Origin: an uncultured Collinsella sp.
GTDB lineage: Bacteria; Actinomycetota; Coriobacteriia; Coriobacteriales; Coriobacteriaceae
Reading direction: 5' to 3'
DNA: 58,777 nt
Assembly: GCA_902494565.1 (NCBI GenBank)
Contig: CABUTN010000010.1
Location: 1-58,777, forward strand
The position numbers and the translations under genes are program-made. Each line of letters begins with the position of its first letter. Positions within the stretch are counted from its first letter, which is position 1. Of the stretch, positions 9,101 to 17,013 are shown in pieces. Below the pieces are notes generated by a model that searched no databases, was not told the origin of the DNA, and worked only from the letters and a program-made list of their open reading frames with translations.

Positions 9101-12100
9101 CCAACGACGCCAGCGGTAACATCACGATGGGCACCGTCAAGTATGACAAGGCCGGAACGCATACCTACACACTGCGCGAAGTCAACGGCGGAACCACCAG
9201 CAAGGGCATCGCCTACGACGGCAAGACTTACACCATCGTGACCACCATCACCGATAAGGGCGACGGCACGCTCAAGGCCGAGCATGTCCTGAAGGATGCC
9301 AAGGCTGCCGAGTTCAAGAATTCCTACAATCTGACCCCCACTGAGTCCAGCGGCACCGACCAGGTCAAGGCGACCAAGGTCCTGACCGGGCGCGACATGA
9401 CTGAGGGCGAGTTCTCCTTCGAGCTCGTCGAGGGCGAGGGCAAGGACGCCAAGGTCGTTGCCACCGGCAAGAACGCCGCCGACGGCACGATTACGATGAG
9501 CCCCGTGAAGTACGACAAGGCCGGAACGCACACCTACACGCTGCGCGAGGTTAACGGCGGAACCACCAGCAAGGGCGTCACCTACAGTGATGCCAAGTTC
9601 ACCATCGTGACGACCATCACCGATAACGGCGACGGTACGCTCAGTGCCACGCATGTTCTGAAGGACGTCAAGGTTGCCGAGTTCAAGAACTCCTACAACG
9701 TGACCCCCAAGAGCTCCAGCGTCACCGACCTGATCACCGCGGACAAGGTCCTGGACGGGCGCGACCTCAAGGCTGGCGAGTTCCGTTTCGAGCTCGTCGA
9801 GGGCAATAACGTGGTCGCCACCGGTACCAACAATGCCGACGGCAAGATCGTAATGGATCCTGTCACCTACACTGCGGCTGGCGAGCACACCTACATACTG
9901 CGCGAGACCAAGGCCGGCACCACCGAAAATGGCATTACTTACAGCACCGCTGAGTACACTATTGTGACCACCGTAAAGGATAACAACGATGGCACCCTCA
10001 GCGTGGAGCACAAGCTGCAGAATGTTGACAAGGCGACCTTCGAGAACGCCTACATCGTAACCCCCAAGAGCTTCAGTGTTACTGATCAGATCACGGCGAC
10101 CAAGGTCCTGACCGGGCGCGATCTCAAGGAAGGCGAGTTCTCCTTCGAGCTCGTCGGGGGCAACGATGTTGTTGCCACCGGCAAGAACGATGCCCGCGGC
10201 AAGATCAAGATGAGCCCCATCGAGTACACCGCTGCCGGCGAGCACACCTACACGCTGCGCGAGGTCAAGGGCGACGCCGGCAACGGCATCACCTACGATG
10301 GCAAGACCTACACCATCGAGACCACCATCACCGACAAGGGCGACGGCACGCTCGAGGCGAAGCATGTCCTGAAGGGCGACGGCGAGGCGAAGTTCAGCAA
10401 CAGCTACAAGCCGAATCCTGGTGAGTTCAGCGTCACCGACCAGATCACCGCGACCAAGTCCCTGACCGGCCGCGACCTCAAGGACGGCGAGTTCTCCTTC
10501 GAGCTCGTCGAGGGCGAGGACGAGGACGCCAAGGTCGTCGCCACCGGCACCAATGCCGCCGATGGCAAGATCACGATGGGCGCCGTGAAGTACGACAAGG
10601 CCGGCAAGCACACCTACACGCTGCGCGAGGCCAACGGCGGAACCACCAGCAAGGGCATCACCTACAGTGACGCCGAGTACACCATCGAGACCACCATCAC
10701 GGACAACGGCGACGGCACCCTCAAGGCCGAGCATGTCCTGAAGGACGCCAAGACCGCAACCTTCAAGAACACTTACAGCGTGACCCCGACCGATGCAGAC
10801 CTCGACTTTGACCTGAGCAAGGCCATCGACGGTCGCGAGTGGACGGATGGGGACGAGTTCGGCTTTACCATTACCGCCCCCGATGGCGCTCCGCTACCCG
10901 ATCCTGCAACCGTAACCGTGAGCAAGCACGATGCGAAGGACGGCATTGCCGCCATCAAGTTCGGCAAGATTCGCTACACGGCTGCCGGAACCTACAAGTA
11001 CGAGATCCGCGAGAACGCGGGTAATACGGTCGGCATGACGTATGACTCCCACGTCGCGACCGCCGAAGTAACCGTGACCGAGGACGGCGAGGGCAAGCTG
11101 ACCGCCAATGTCACCAAGAAGGAAAACGGACGCTTTACCAACACGTACCGCACTGAGCTTAACTACACCGCGGCCGGCGGTCTGTGGCTCAGCAAGTATC
11201 TGGACGGCCGCCCCATGACCGAGGGCCAGTTCACGTTTACCGTGACGTCTGCCGACGAGGCCTCGGCCAACGCGCTTGGCCTGCTGCCCGGAGCCAACAA
11301 CTTCAAGTCCCCTGCGACGGCAGAGGCAACGGTCGGACTGATCGACATTCTGGCTGGTCATGAGGTTAAATTTACGCAGGCTGACGCCGGCAAGACCTTC
11401 AAGTACACCGTGGCCGAAAAGAACGACGGCCAGCCCGGTTACACCTACGATGACGCCGTACGCACGGTGACGATCGCCATCGCCGACGACACCGCCGGTA
11501 CGCTCACTGCTACGACGACCGTTTCCGGTGGTCCCGAGGGCACGCATGAGACGGTCCACAAGAGTGGCGAGAACAAGGTCGAGAAAGCCCTGGTGCCGTT
11601 CCACAACAGTTACAGCGCTACGACCAACACGCCTGGTGGCACCGCTGCTCAGGTCGTTGCCACCAAGACTCTGACCGGCCGCCCGATGGCCGACGGCGAG
11701 TTCTGGTTCGGCATCGCCTATCAGGGTGAGCTTGTGGCATACGAAAACCTCAAGCCCAATATCGGCGGGCACGTGAGCTTTGATACGCTGCACTACGACA
11801 CCAAGATGCTTGCTAATCTTGAGGCTGCTGGGCTTGCCCATCGTACCGACAAGGACGGTAAGCTTGCCTGGACCATTAACTACACGGCCTACGAAGATTT
11901 ATTCGGGCTGCCGAATGGCGTTTCCGCTACAACGTGGAGCTTTGGCTTTAAGGTTATCGTCGTCGACAACGGTGACGGTACCCTGACGGCAACGGTCGAC
12001 TACGGCGGCGTCGAGCCCTTGTTCGAGAACGTCTACGGCGCCGAAGCCGTCGATGCCGCGCTCACCGGCACTAAGAAGCTCCAAGCTGCCGAGGGCCTGA

Positions 12101-13491
12101 CCCCGGCTGACATCACGGGCAAGTTCACCTTTACCGTGACCGCCGACGAGGCTAGTGCCCCGATGCCCGAGCGCACGACCGCAACCAACGACGCGGCTGG
12201 CAACGTGGACTTTGGCAAGATCCACTTTACGCTCGAGGACCTCAACCGCGCTCTGGGCGTGACGGACGATGCGACCGATAAGGCCGAGGCAGACGAAGCT
12301 GACGAAGCCGAGGCCGACGAGGCAGAGGCCGACGAGGCAGAGGCTGAAGAGGCCGACACCGATGCCAACGCCGACGAGCCCAGCGACGAGCCCGAGCCCG
12401 CAGCCCCCACCGCTCCGCGCTCGCACACCTTTACTTACACGGTGACCGAGTCCGGTAGTGCCCCTGGCGTGACCAATGACACCAACGCCACGCGCAAGGT
12501 TTCCTACACCGTGTCTGACGACGGTGCCGGGCATCTGAGCGTCAAGCGCGAAGGCGACGACGGTGCTGCCTTCACGTTTACCAACACCTACGGCGTGGCA
12601 CCTACCGATTCGTCCGTGACCGATCAGGTCAAGACAGTCAAGCGCCTGACTGGACGCGACCTTGCAGCAGGCGAGTTCACGTTTGAGCTGCTCGAGGACG
12701 ACGTGGTTGTCGCTAACGGCACCAACGACGCTAACGGCACCGTGACGCTGAGCCCGATTCGCTACGAGGCACCCAGCACGCACACGTACACGCTGCGCGA
12801 GGCTTGCCCCAACGCGCTCGGCCTGTACAAGGGCGTCGCCTATGACAGCACGACCTACACCGTCGTGACCACCGTCTCCGACAACGGCGACGGCACGCTG
12901 ACCGCGACGCACAAGCTCGAGGGAACCACCGAGTCGGCTGGCTTTACCAACAAGTATCACGCCATGCCTACGCAGGTTTCCATCGGCGCTATCAAGGTGC
13001 TCGAGGGACGCGAACTCAAGAAGGACGAGTTTAGCTTTAAGCTCGTTGGCGAGGACGTCGAGTCCACCGTCACCAACGACGCTGACGGCAAGATCAACTT
13101 CGACAAGCTCGAGTACGACGAGCTCGGTACGTACGTCTACACCATCAGCGAGGTCAAGGGTGACGAGGCCGGTATGACCTACGACAAGTCCGTCTTTACC
13201 GCGACCGTCAACGTGGTCGACGACGGCGAGGGCAACCTCAAGGCGAACGTTGCCTTTACCAAGGGCGACAAGAGCGTCGAGGGTATCGTGTTCAACAACA
13301 CGTACAAGAAGCCCGAGACGCCCGTGCCGACGCCCGACCCCGGCACGCCCAAGACCGTGACGAACATCGTCAAGACGGTCAAGGGTTTCCTGCCCACCAC
13401 GGGTGACCAGCAGGCCGCCGCACTGCTCATGGCATTTGTCATCGCCATGGCCGGCGTCGGAGCCCTGGTCTGGGGTATCCGTAAGCGCTAG
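6154..13491 (+). CDS. Giant LPXTG-anchored surface protein with VWA and isopeptide pilin-type repeats
   Basis: This 2445-residue protein begins with a signal peptide (residues 1 to about 32). A von Willebrand factor A domain follows at about 105-310, with the metal-site motif DASGS and the later TDGSPTSS loop. After a linker, about 13 domains of the streptococcal pilin isopeptide type (FctA/Spy0128-like) run from about residue 696 to 2385. Each begins with a K-x-L-x-G-R strand and ends with an F-x-N-x-Y strand; the Lys and Asn should form an internal isopeptide bond helped by a Glu in Y-x-L-R-E. Approximate domain starts are 696, 822, 946, 1065, 1188, 1307, 1425, 1548, 1670, 1830, 1966, 2153 and 2270. 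Residues 2038-2089 are an acidic Glu/Ala insert inside domain 11. The C-terminus has LPTTG at 2413-2417, a hydrophobic segment and an RKR tail, a class A sortase signal. Likely role: a stalk-like adhesin on the cell wall. Confidence 0.93.
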   Translation: MGKYTRGLLAVILAVVLVLPAAAFAMLPEANARSSTGMDGPEATKIVDHDTSNHWKFWAGGYDGSKVTTQNVGRIWTDKTVQAIDDGKSDFLTTLSAMSSTSDTTSLVSKPLDIVMVLDASGSMDDPMGGKGSPKRIVALKNAANHFIDTIAEQNKNVKDASKQHQVAIVKFAGKKSDKVGNDTYRDDGNTYNYSQTMLGLTVCKDGGAKSLKNTVNLIEPAGSTRADYGMDLAKGIAGREDAQKIVVFFTDGSPTSSNGFEAEVAKDAINIAKTIKSGGATIYTIGIFNGAKPGDDPTSSRTSNENKFMHAVSSNYPDATSSVSHGFFGTEEWNVNFGNPVAGASYYKSATNAAELDQVFKDISSAITSGKGFPTKVEGNNSNGSGYITFEDELGAFMQVDSFTGAEYNGKTYGAATKSTDGNIDTYTFDGELAHLVITVDRADENNPQRGDIVTVKVPASLIPLRRFTVDESAGTFVVDSTDAISPIRVAYASSVKAIARKNLFTPNNVPGLQDYINEHKDADSNTVSFYANKWTGDDAGDTVASFEPAAMNSYYYFQKLTPVYTDAACTKLATEKPSGSKTYWYKDEFMAQNSSGAPYDDSVSIPVKGSELENFEGALVKDGDHWSIKAGTARLAFINQLHTTKERVGGNPTGTARDVINPQWNNTKVVSGATKVNVYLGNNGKISFTLNTTPTTLTTADFGLTKVLEGRDWTDEDKFEFGLTSEDNAPMPRSTTAFATKGHADISFGEIAYDKLGTYVYKVSEKHAGTTVDGIAYSKNVAEFTVTVTPNAKGKLEASVKKTSGEVEFKNTYTANPAESSVTDQITVTKVLTGHKLQDNEFSFELVEGEDEDASVVETVKNDANGNVAFSAIKYTEIGQHIYTLREVKGNAGGIAYDKTVYTVVTTIADNGKGQLVATHKLKGAEDVKKIEFKNSYTVTPKSSSVTDQITATKSLTGRKLAAGEFSFELVEGDKVVATGTNDASGNITMGTVKYDKAGTHTYTLREVNGGTTSKGIAYDGKTYTIVTTITDKGDGTLKAEHVLKDAKAAEFKNSYNLTPTESSGTDQVKATKVLTGRDMTEGEFSFELVEGEGKDAKVVATGKNAADGTITMSPVKYDKAGTHTYTLREVNGGTTSKGVTYSDAKFTIVTTITDNGDGTLSATHVLKDVKVAEFKNSYNVTPKSSSVTDLITADKVLDGRDLKAGEFRFELVEGNNVVATGTNNADGKIVMDPVTYTAAGEHTYILRETKAGTTENGITYSTAEYTIVTTVKDNNDGTLSVEHKLQNVDKATFENAYIVTPKSFSVTDQITATKVLTGRDLKEGEFSFELVGGNDVVATGKNDARGKIKMSPIEYTAAGEHTYTLREVKGDAGNGITYDGKTYTIETTITDKGDGTLEAKHVLKGDGEAKFSNSYKPNPGEFSVTDQITATKSLTGRDLKDGEFSFELVEGEDEDAKVVATGTNAADGKITMGAVKYDKAGKHTYTLREANGGTTSKGITYSDAEYTIETTITDNGDGTLKAEHVLKDAKTATFKNTYSVTPTDADLDFDLSKAIDGREWTDGDEFGFTITAPDGAPLPDPATVTVSKHDAKDGIAAIKFGKIRYTAAGTYKYEIRENAGNTVGMTYDSHVATAEVTVTEDGEGKLTANVTKKENGRFTNTYRTELNYTAAGGLWLSKYLDGRPMTEGQFTFTVTSADEASANALGLLPGANNFKSPATAEATVGLIDILAGHEVKFTQADAGKTFKYTVAEKNDGQPGYTYDDAVRTVTIAIADDTAGTLTATTTVSGGPEGTHETVHKSGENKVEKALVPFHNSYSATTNTPGGTAAQVVATKTLTGRPMADGEFWFGIAYQGELVAYENLKPNIGGHVSFDTLHYDTKMLANLEAAGLAHRTDKDGKLAWTINYTAYEDLFGLPNGVSATTWSFGFKVIVVDNGDGTLTATVDYGGVEPLFENVYGAEAVDAALTGTKKLQAAEGLTPADITGKFTFTVTADEASAPMPERTTATNDAAGNVDFGKIHFTLEDLNRALGVTDDATDKAEADEADEAEADEAEADEAEAEEADTDANADEPSDEPEPAAPTAPRSHTFTYTVTESGSAPGVTNDTNATRKVSYTVSDDGAGHLSVKREGDDGAAFTFTNTYGVAPTDSSVTDQVKTVKRLTGRDLAAGEFTFELLEDDVVVANGTNDANGTVTLSPIRYEAPSTHTYTLREACPNALGLYKGVAYDSTTYTVVTTVSDNGDGTLTATHKLEGTTESAGFTNKYHAMPTQVSIGAIKVLEGRELKKDEFSFKLVGEDVESTVTNDADGKINFDKLEYDELGTYVYTISEVKGDEAGMTYDKSVFTATVNVVDDGEGNLKANVAFTKGDKSVEGIVFNNTYKKPETPVPTPDPGTPKTVTNIVKTVKGFLPTTGDQQAAALLMAFVIAMAGVGALVWGIRKR
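8617..10794 (+). repeat. Six tandem 354-372 bp coding repeats in the surface protein
   Basis: Six near-identical repeats, each encoding one isopeptide domain, occupy 8617-8988, 8989-9345, 9346-9714, 9715-10071, 10072-10425 and 10426-10794. Nucleotide conservation is much higher here than among the flanking domains, which points to recent duplication or gene conversion. Copy number could vary between strains and could be misassembled from short reads. Confidence 0.85.
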
Positions 13492-13569
13492 GCATGCTGG
13501 TGGCGCCCGGGGTCAAAAGGCCCTGGGCGGCCGGCGGGGAGCCAGAACATAGCCCCACCCCCAGCCCCA

Positions 13570-13610
13570 GCCGCCACGGAGGCATCTCCCTCCTCCGTGG
13601 CGGCATTTTT
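13570..13610 (+). terminator. Rho-independent terminator of the surface protein gene
   Basis: A perfect 13-bp stem, GCCGCCACGGAGG at 13570-13582 with CCTCCGTGGCGGC at 13592-13604, is followed directly by ATTTTT. It lies 78 bp after the stop codon. Confidence 0.9.
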
Positions 13611-13630
13611 GAGCGTGGGGGAGGAGGGTG

Positions 13631-13791
13631 CGCCACGAAACCGGCCCATCTACTACGTTTAGCCCCTTACCCCCAACCATGCCAAAAACGCGAAAACAAA
13701 ACCGCAGGTAGAACGCTTGCGGTTTTGTTCAAAACGGGGGTATGGTCGGGGGTATTGAGTCAAACGTAGTAGATGGGCCGGTTTCGTGGCG
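13631..13791. repeat. Long-hairpin intergenic element, copy 1
   Basis: A perfect 30-bp inverted repeat has arms at 13631-13660 and 13762-13791. The interior also pairs: a segment rich in ACCCCCAACCATGCC matches GGTATGGTCGGGGGT with few mismatches, and AACAAAACCGCA pairs with TGCGGTTTTGTT near the centre. The whole 161 bp can therefore fold into one long hairpin. It shares its interior with copy 2 but has different outer arms. I see no gene in 13492-14096 apart from these elements and the terminator. Confidence 0.75.
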
Positions 13792-13883
13792 AACGGTTCC
13801 GGCTGATTCCTTGGGGGCGAAGGAAAACGGATTATTTTGGTCCCGCGAGGCTGGCGGAGGCACTCGTGCGGGGTCGCCTGAAC

Positions 13884-14035
13884 AAAACTATGCCGGTTTA
13901 CGGGGCTGAATCACGAGTCCCCAACCATGCCGATATTCGTGAAAATAAAACCGCAGGTAGACGAGCCGTCATTTTGCAGAAAACGTGGGTATGGATGGGG
14001 GCCCTGAGTTTAGCCCCGTAATCCGGCATGGTTTT
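13884..14035. repeat. Long-hairpin intergenic element, copy 2
   Basis: Arms at 13884-13907 and 14012-14035 are 24-bp inverted repeats with two mismatches. The interior shares CCCCAACCATGCC, AAAACCGCAGGTAGA-like and GGGTATGG segments with copy 1 in the same order, so the two are diverged members of one family. The outer arms differ completely between copies, which suggests a conserved core with compensating arm changes. Confidence 0.7.
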
Positions 14036-14096
14036 GAAATGGCATTAAATCGATAACGGCCATTTTGCTATGCCGGGGCGGTCGGTCGTCGGGTAA

Positions 14097-14726
14097 TTAC
14101 CCTCGCAGGTAGGCGATGGCGATCTGCGTGCGGTTACGCAGGCCCATTTTGGCAAGGATTGAGCTGATGTGGTTGCGCACGGTGCCTTCGCCCATGTAGG
14201 CGGTGGCGGCAATCTCCTTGTTGTCGAGGCCGCGGGCGATGAGCTCTGCGACTTCGAACTCGCGGTCGGTCAGGCTGGCAAAGGCGGCGGGCCGGCGAGG
14301 CGTGTCGGCCTCGGACCCCGCCCCATCAAAGTCGATATCCTCGATCGCCTTGCCCTCGAGTACGCGTTTGCCGTCCATGACCTGCGCCAACGCTGGAGGA
14401 ATGGCGGCGACATCGGTTTTAATCAGATAGCCGCGGGCGCCCAGTTTAAGCGCCGACACAATGTACTCGTCATCCGAGAATGTCGTCAGAAACACCACGC
14501 GCGCCGTGGGGTCGCGCTCAAGGATTTCGCGTGCCGCCGAAAGGCCGTCGCGTCCCGGCATCTGAATGTCGAGCAGCGCGATATCGGGTGCGTGTTCGGC
14601 ATAGAGCGAAACCGCGTCGTTGCCGTTGGCGCCGGTACCCACCACCTCGATCTGCGGCTGGGCGCCCAGGATAATCTTGAGCGAATCGACCACTAAGCGG
14701 TCGTCGTCGACAACGATGAGCCTCAT
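14097..14726 (-). CDS. NarL/LuxR-type response regulator
   Basis: A 209-residue response regulator. The receiver domain (about 1-120) has the acidic pocket DDD at 7-9, the phosphoacceptor Asp53 in LLDIQMPG and the lysine in GYLIKTD. Residues about 145-209 are a LuxR-type helix-turn-helix with LTDREFEVAELIARGLDNKEIA. It overlaps the upstream kinase gene by 4 bp, so the two are co-transcribed from the minus strand. The pair lies next to, and divergent from, an ABC-2 exporter operon, a common arrangement in which the regulator controls the exporter. Signal and targets are unknown. Confidence 0.92.
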   Translation of the reverse strand: MRLIVVDDDRLVVDSLKIILGAQPQIEVVGTGANGNDAVSLYAEHAPDIALLDIQMPGRDGLSAAREILERDPTARVVFLTTFSDDEYIVSALKLGARGYLIKTDVAAIPPALAQVMDGKRVLEGKAIEDIDFDGAGSEADTPRRPAAFASLTDREFEVAELIARGLDNKEIAATAYMGEGTVRNHISSILAKMGLRNRTQIAIAYLRG

Positions 14727-15868
14727 CGGTCCTCATCTCCTTGCTGTTTGGGAACGGTGGCAAACACGCGCCAGCCGCCGGCGCTGGCACGCGGGCCGGC
14801 AGTGAAGGTGCCGCCAAGCGCCTCGATGCGCTCGCGCATGGAGGCAAGCCCCATGCCCTCCGCGGCGCCGCGGCTGCTTGCTTGGACCCCGCACGCGCCA
14901 TCGTCGGTAACGATGAGCTGGTAAAACGACGGATGCTCCATGCATCGTACGGTGACGGTCTGGGCGCAAACGTGGCGCATGGTGTTGGAGAGCGCCTCGC
15001 GCAGGACCGCCGCAAAGCAGTTGGCGACGTTTGCGGGTGCATGCTCGGCCATAACTTCAAGCTCAATCTGCGGACCGCCGTCCGAGCGCGCGCCTTCAAC
15101 AATGCGTTCGAGCTGCACGGAAAGGTCGACAGCGTTGTCGTTGAGCGCGTGGACGCTGGTGCGCACAAGCTGGAGCGCCTCGTCAACCGTGCGTTTAACG
15201 TCGGCGAAATCGGCGGCGGCGCCGGGCTCGTCGGCGTGGACCACGCGCAGGGCTTCGGCTTGCAGCGAGGCGCGCGTGAGCTGGTGGCCCACATTGTCGT
15301 GAATCTCGCGCGCGATGCGGGCGCGCTCGGCGAGCGTCGCGAGCTCGACTTCGTAGTCCTGACGGTCGGCAAGATCGCGGTTGCGCGCCTCGAGCACGAG
15401 GGCTCGTTCCTGCAGCTCGTCGCGGGTACGGCGCATACGCTGCTGCTCGCGCTCCAACTGGGCGGTACGTAGCGATAACAAGGTGGCGGCAACCGAAAGG
15501 ATGGCGGTCAGCAGGAGCGTTCGGGCGGTGAGCGCATCGGCACGAAGGTCCGCGACGAGCGCAAAGACAAAGGCGATGCCAATGCCCAGCGCGACCCGGG
15601 CGTGCTCGCGGCGCACGCGTCGCGCAATGTCATAGAGGGCGAGAGGCGCAAACGGCACAAACGGCGGCACGAAGACGGCCGCGATGATGTAAGCGTAGCT
15701 CGCGGCCTCGCTTGTGCGGCACGTGCGATCCTTCTGCGCGAGCTCGGCCAGCGAGGTGGTAATAACGCCAAGGCAAAACGCCGCGACCAGGCGAGCGTCC
15801 ACAGCAAGGCCCGTGGCGGCTGCGATACAGCACGCCAGCACGATCGATTTGTCGAAAAGCCTGTTCAT
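14723..15868 (-). CDS. Membrane sensor histidine kinase, HisKA_3 type
   Basis: I place the start at the ATG at 15868, giving 381 residues; an upstream extension in frame looks non-coding. Several membrane segments fill residues 1 to about 140, with little extracellular sequence, followed by a coiled coil (about 140-180). The dimerisation segment EIHDNVGHQL carries the phosphorylated His190. A HATPase domain follows with an N-box in LREALSNTMRHV and a G-box in GMGLASMRERIEALGG. This layout is that of DesK/LiaS-like kinases that sense membrane or envelope state. Its partner regulator is the overlapping downstream gene. Confidence 0.9.
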   Translation of the reverse strand: MNRLFDKSIVLACCIAAATGLAVDARLVAAFCLGVITTSLAELAQKDRTCRTSEAASYAYIIAAVFVPPFVPFAPLALYDIARRVRREHARVALGIGIAFVFALVADLRADALTARTLLLTAILSVAATLLSLRTAQLEREQQRMRRTRDELQERALVLEARNRDLADRQDYEVELATLAERARIAREIHDNVGHQLTRASLQAEALRVVHADEPGAAADFADVKRTVDEALQLVRTSVHALNDNAVDLSVQLERIVEGARSDGGPQIELEVMAEHAPANVANCFAAVLREALSNTMRHVCAQTVTVRCMEHPSFYQLIVTDDGACGVQASSRGAAEGMGLASMRERIEALGGTFTAGPRASAGGWRVFATVPKQQGDEDR

Positions 15869-15880
15869 ACGGGTATTGTA
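15869..15880 (-). promoter_or_regulatory. Possible leaderless promoter of the two-component operon
   Basis: On the minus strand a TACAAT box occupies 15880-15875, only six bases before the ATG at 15868. Transcription would begin at about the start codon, giving an mRNA without a leader. No clear -35 box is visible, and no ribosome binding site precedes the ATG. Confidence 0.35.
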
Positions 15881-16065
15881 CGCGAAGTCGCGTGTGGTAG
15901 AGGGGCCGCCCGCGCAACCGTGACATTCCTCCCGCACGGTAAATTGGGAGCGCCGGCGGGCCACGCGGCCAAGCCCCGCATTCGTGACAAAGCTCACTGG
16001 CGCGCGCCGGCGGCTCCTGCGATGATGCAATCGTACCGGGCCGCAATCAACGGAAGGGCCGACTC

Positions 16066-17004
16066 ATGACAGACATCGTCCATGTCGAAAACCTCGTCAA
16101 GCGCTACGACGATCTTATCGCGCTCGACCACTTTAACCTGAGCATTGCCCCCGGCGAGATCTTTGGCCTGCTGGGCCCCAACGGCTCGGGCAAGACTACG
16201 TCCATCAACTGTATTCTGCAGCTGCTTGCCTACGACAAAGGCGCCATCGAGCTGTTCGGCGAACCCATGACGCCCGCCCGCTACGACCTCAAGCGCCGCA
16301 TCGGCGTGGTGCCGCAGCAGGTGGCGGTGTTTGACGAGCTCACGGTGCGCGAGAACATCGACTATTTCTGCAGCCTTTACGTCAACGACCGCAAGCGCCG
16401 CCGCGCGCTCGTGGACGAGGCCATCGACTTTGTCGGGCTGGGCGACTTTACCAAGTTCCGCCCCGGTAAGCTCTCGGGCGGCCTAGCGCGACGCCTCAAC
16501 ATCGCCTGCGGTATCGCGCACAAGCCCGAGCTCATCTTCTTTGACGAGCCCACGGTGGCGGTCGACCCGCAGAGCCGCAACGCCATCCTGGAGGGCATCT
16601 GCCGCCTGCGCGACGAGGGCGCCACAGTGGTGTATACCAGCCATTACATGGAGGAAGTCGAGCAGATTTGCAGCCGCATCATGATCATGGACGGCGGGCG
16701 CGTGCTGGCGCAGGGCACCAACGACGAGCTCAAGCGCATGATTCAGATGGGCGAGCGCGTGACCGTCGAGGTCGGCGCCGTCGAGGCCGCCACGGTCGAG
16801 CGGCTGCGCGCCCTCGAGCATGTGCTTTCGGTTGAGCTGTCCGGCGGCGAGCTCGTCTGCACCTGCGAGGCGAGTCCGCACAATCTGGTCGACATCCTCG
16901 ACACGCTGCGCACCGCCGACGTTGCGCTCGGCCGCGTGTGGAGCGAGCCGCCGACCCTCAACGACGTGTTCCTCGAGATCACCGGCCGCGAGCTGCGCGA
17001 CTAG
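16066..17004 (+). CDS. ABC-2 exporter ATP-binding protein
   Basis: A 312-residue ABC ATPase. The Walker A motif GPNGSGKTT lies near residue 40, the signature LSGGLARRLNIA near 140 and the Walker B FFDEPTVAVDP near 160; the switch histidine is in YTSHYMEE. The last 90 residues are the accessory domain seen in DrrA/NatA-type exporters. It is the first gene of an exporter operon, 9 bp before the first permease. Substrate cannot be read from sequence; lipids, drugs or peptides are all possible. Expression may be controlled by the divergent two-component system at 14097-15868. Confidence 0.92.
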   Translation: MTDIVHVENLVKRYDDLIALDHFNLSIAPGEIFGLLGPNGSGKTTSINCILQLLAYDKGAIELFGEPMTPARYDLKRRIGVVPQQVAVFDELTVRENIDYFCSLYVNDRKRRRALVDEAIDFVGLGDFTKFRPGKLSGGLARRLNIACGIAHKPELIFFDEPTVAVDPQSRNAILEGICRLRDEGATVVYTSHYMEEVEQICSRIMIMDGGRVLAQGTNDELKRMIQMGERVTVEVGAVEAATVERLRALEHVLSVELSGGELVCTCEASPHNLVDILDTLRTADVALGRVWSEPPTLNDVFLEITGRELRD

Positions 17005-17013
17005 GGGGCGGCC

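Noticed and set aside
7837..10734. A 965-codon open frame antisense to the surface protein repeats
   Set aside because: It mirrors the GC-rich repeated coding sequence of the opposite strand. It has a valine/glycine-rich repetitive translation, no ribosome binding site and no recognisable domain.
8617..10794. Regularly repeated DNA considered as a CRISPR array
   Set aside because: The units are about 360 bp, in frame and code for protein domains; there are no short repeats with unique spacers, and no cas genes.
13494..13769. Small open frames in the region after the surface protein
   Set aside because: They lie within a terminator and a long inverted repeat, have no good ribosome binding site and no recognisable product.
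15869..16030. Longer N-terminus for the histidine kinase
   Set aside because: The added 54 residues are Arg/Cys-rich with no homology, and contain the promoter region between divergent operons.
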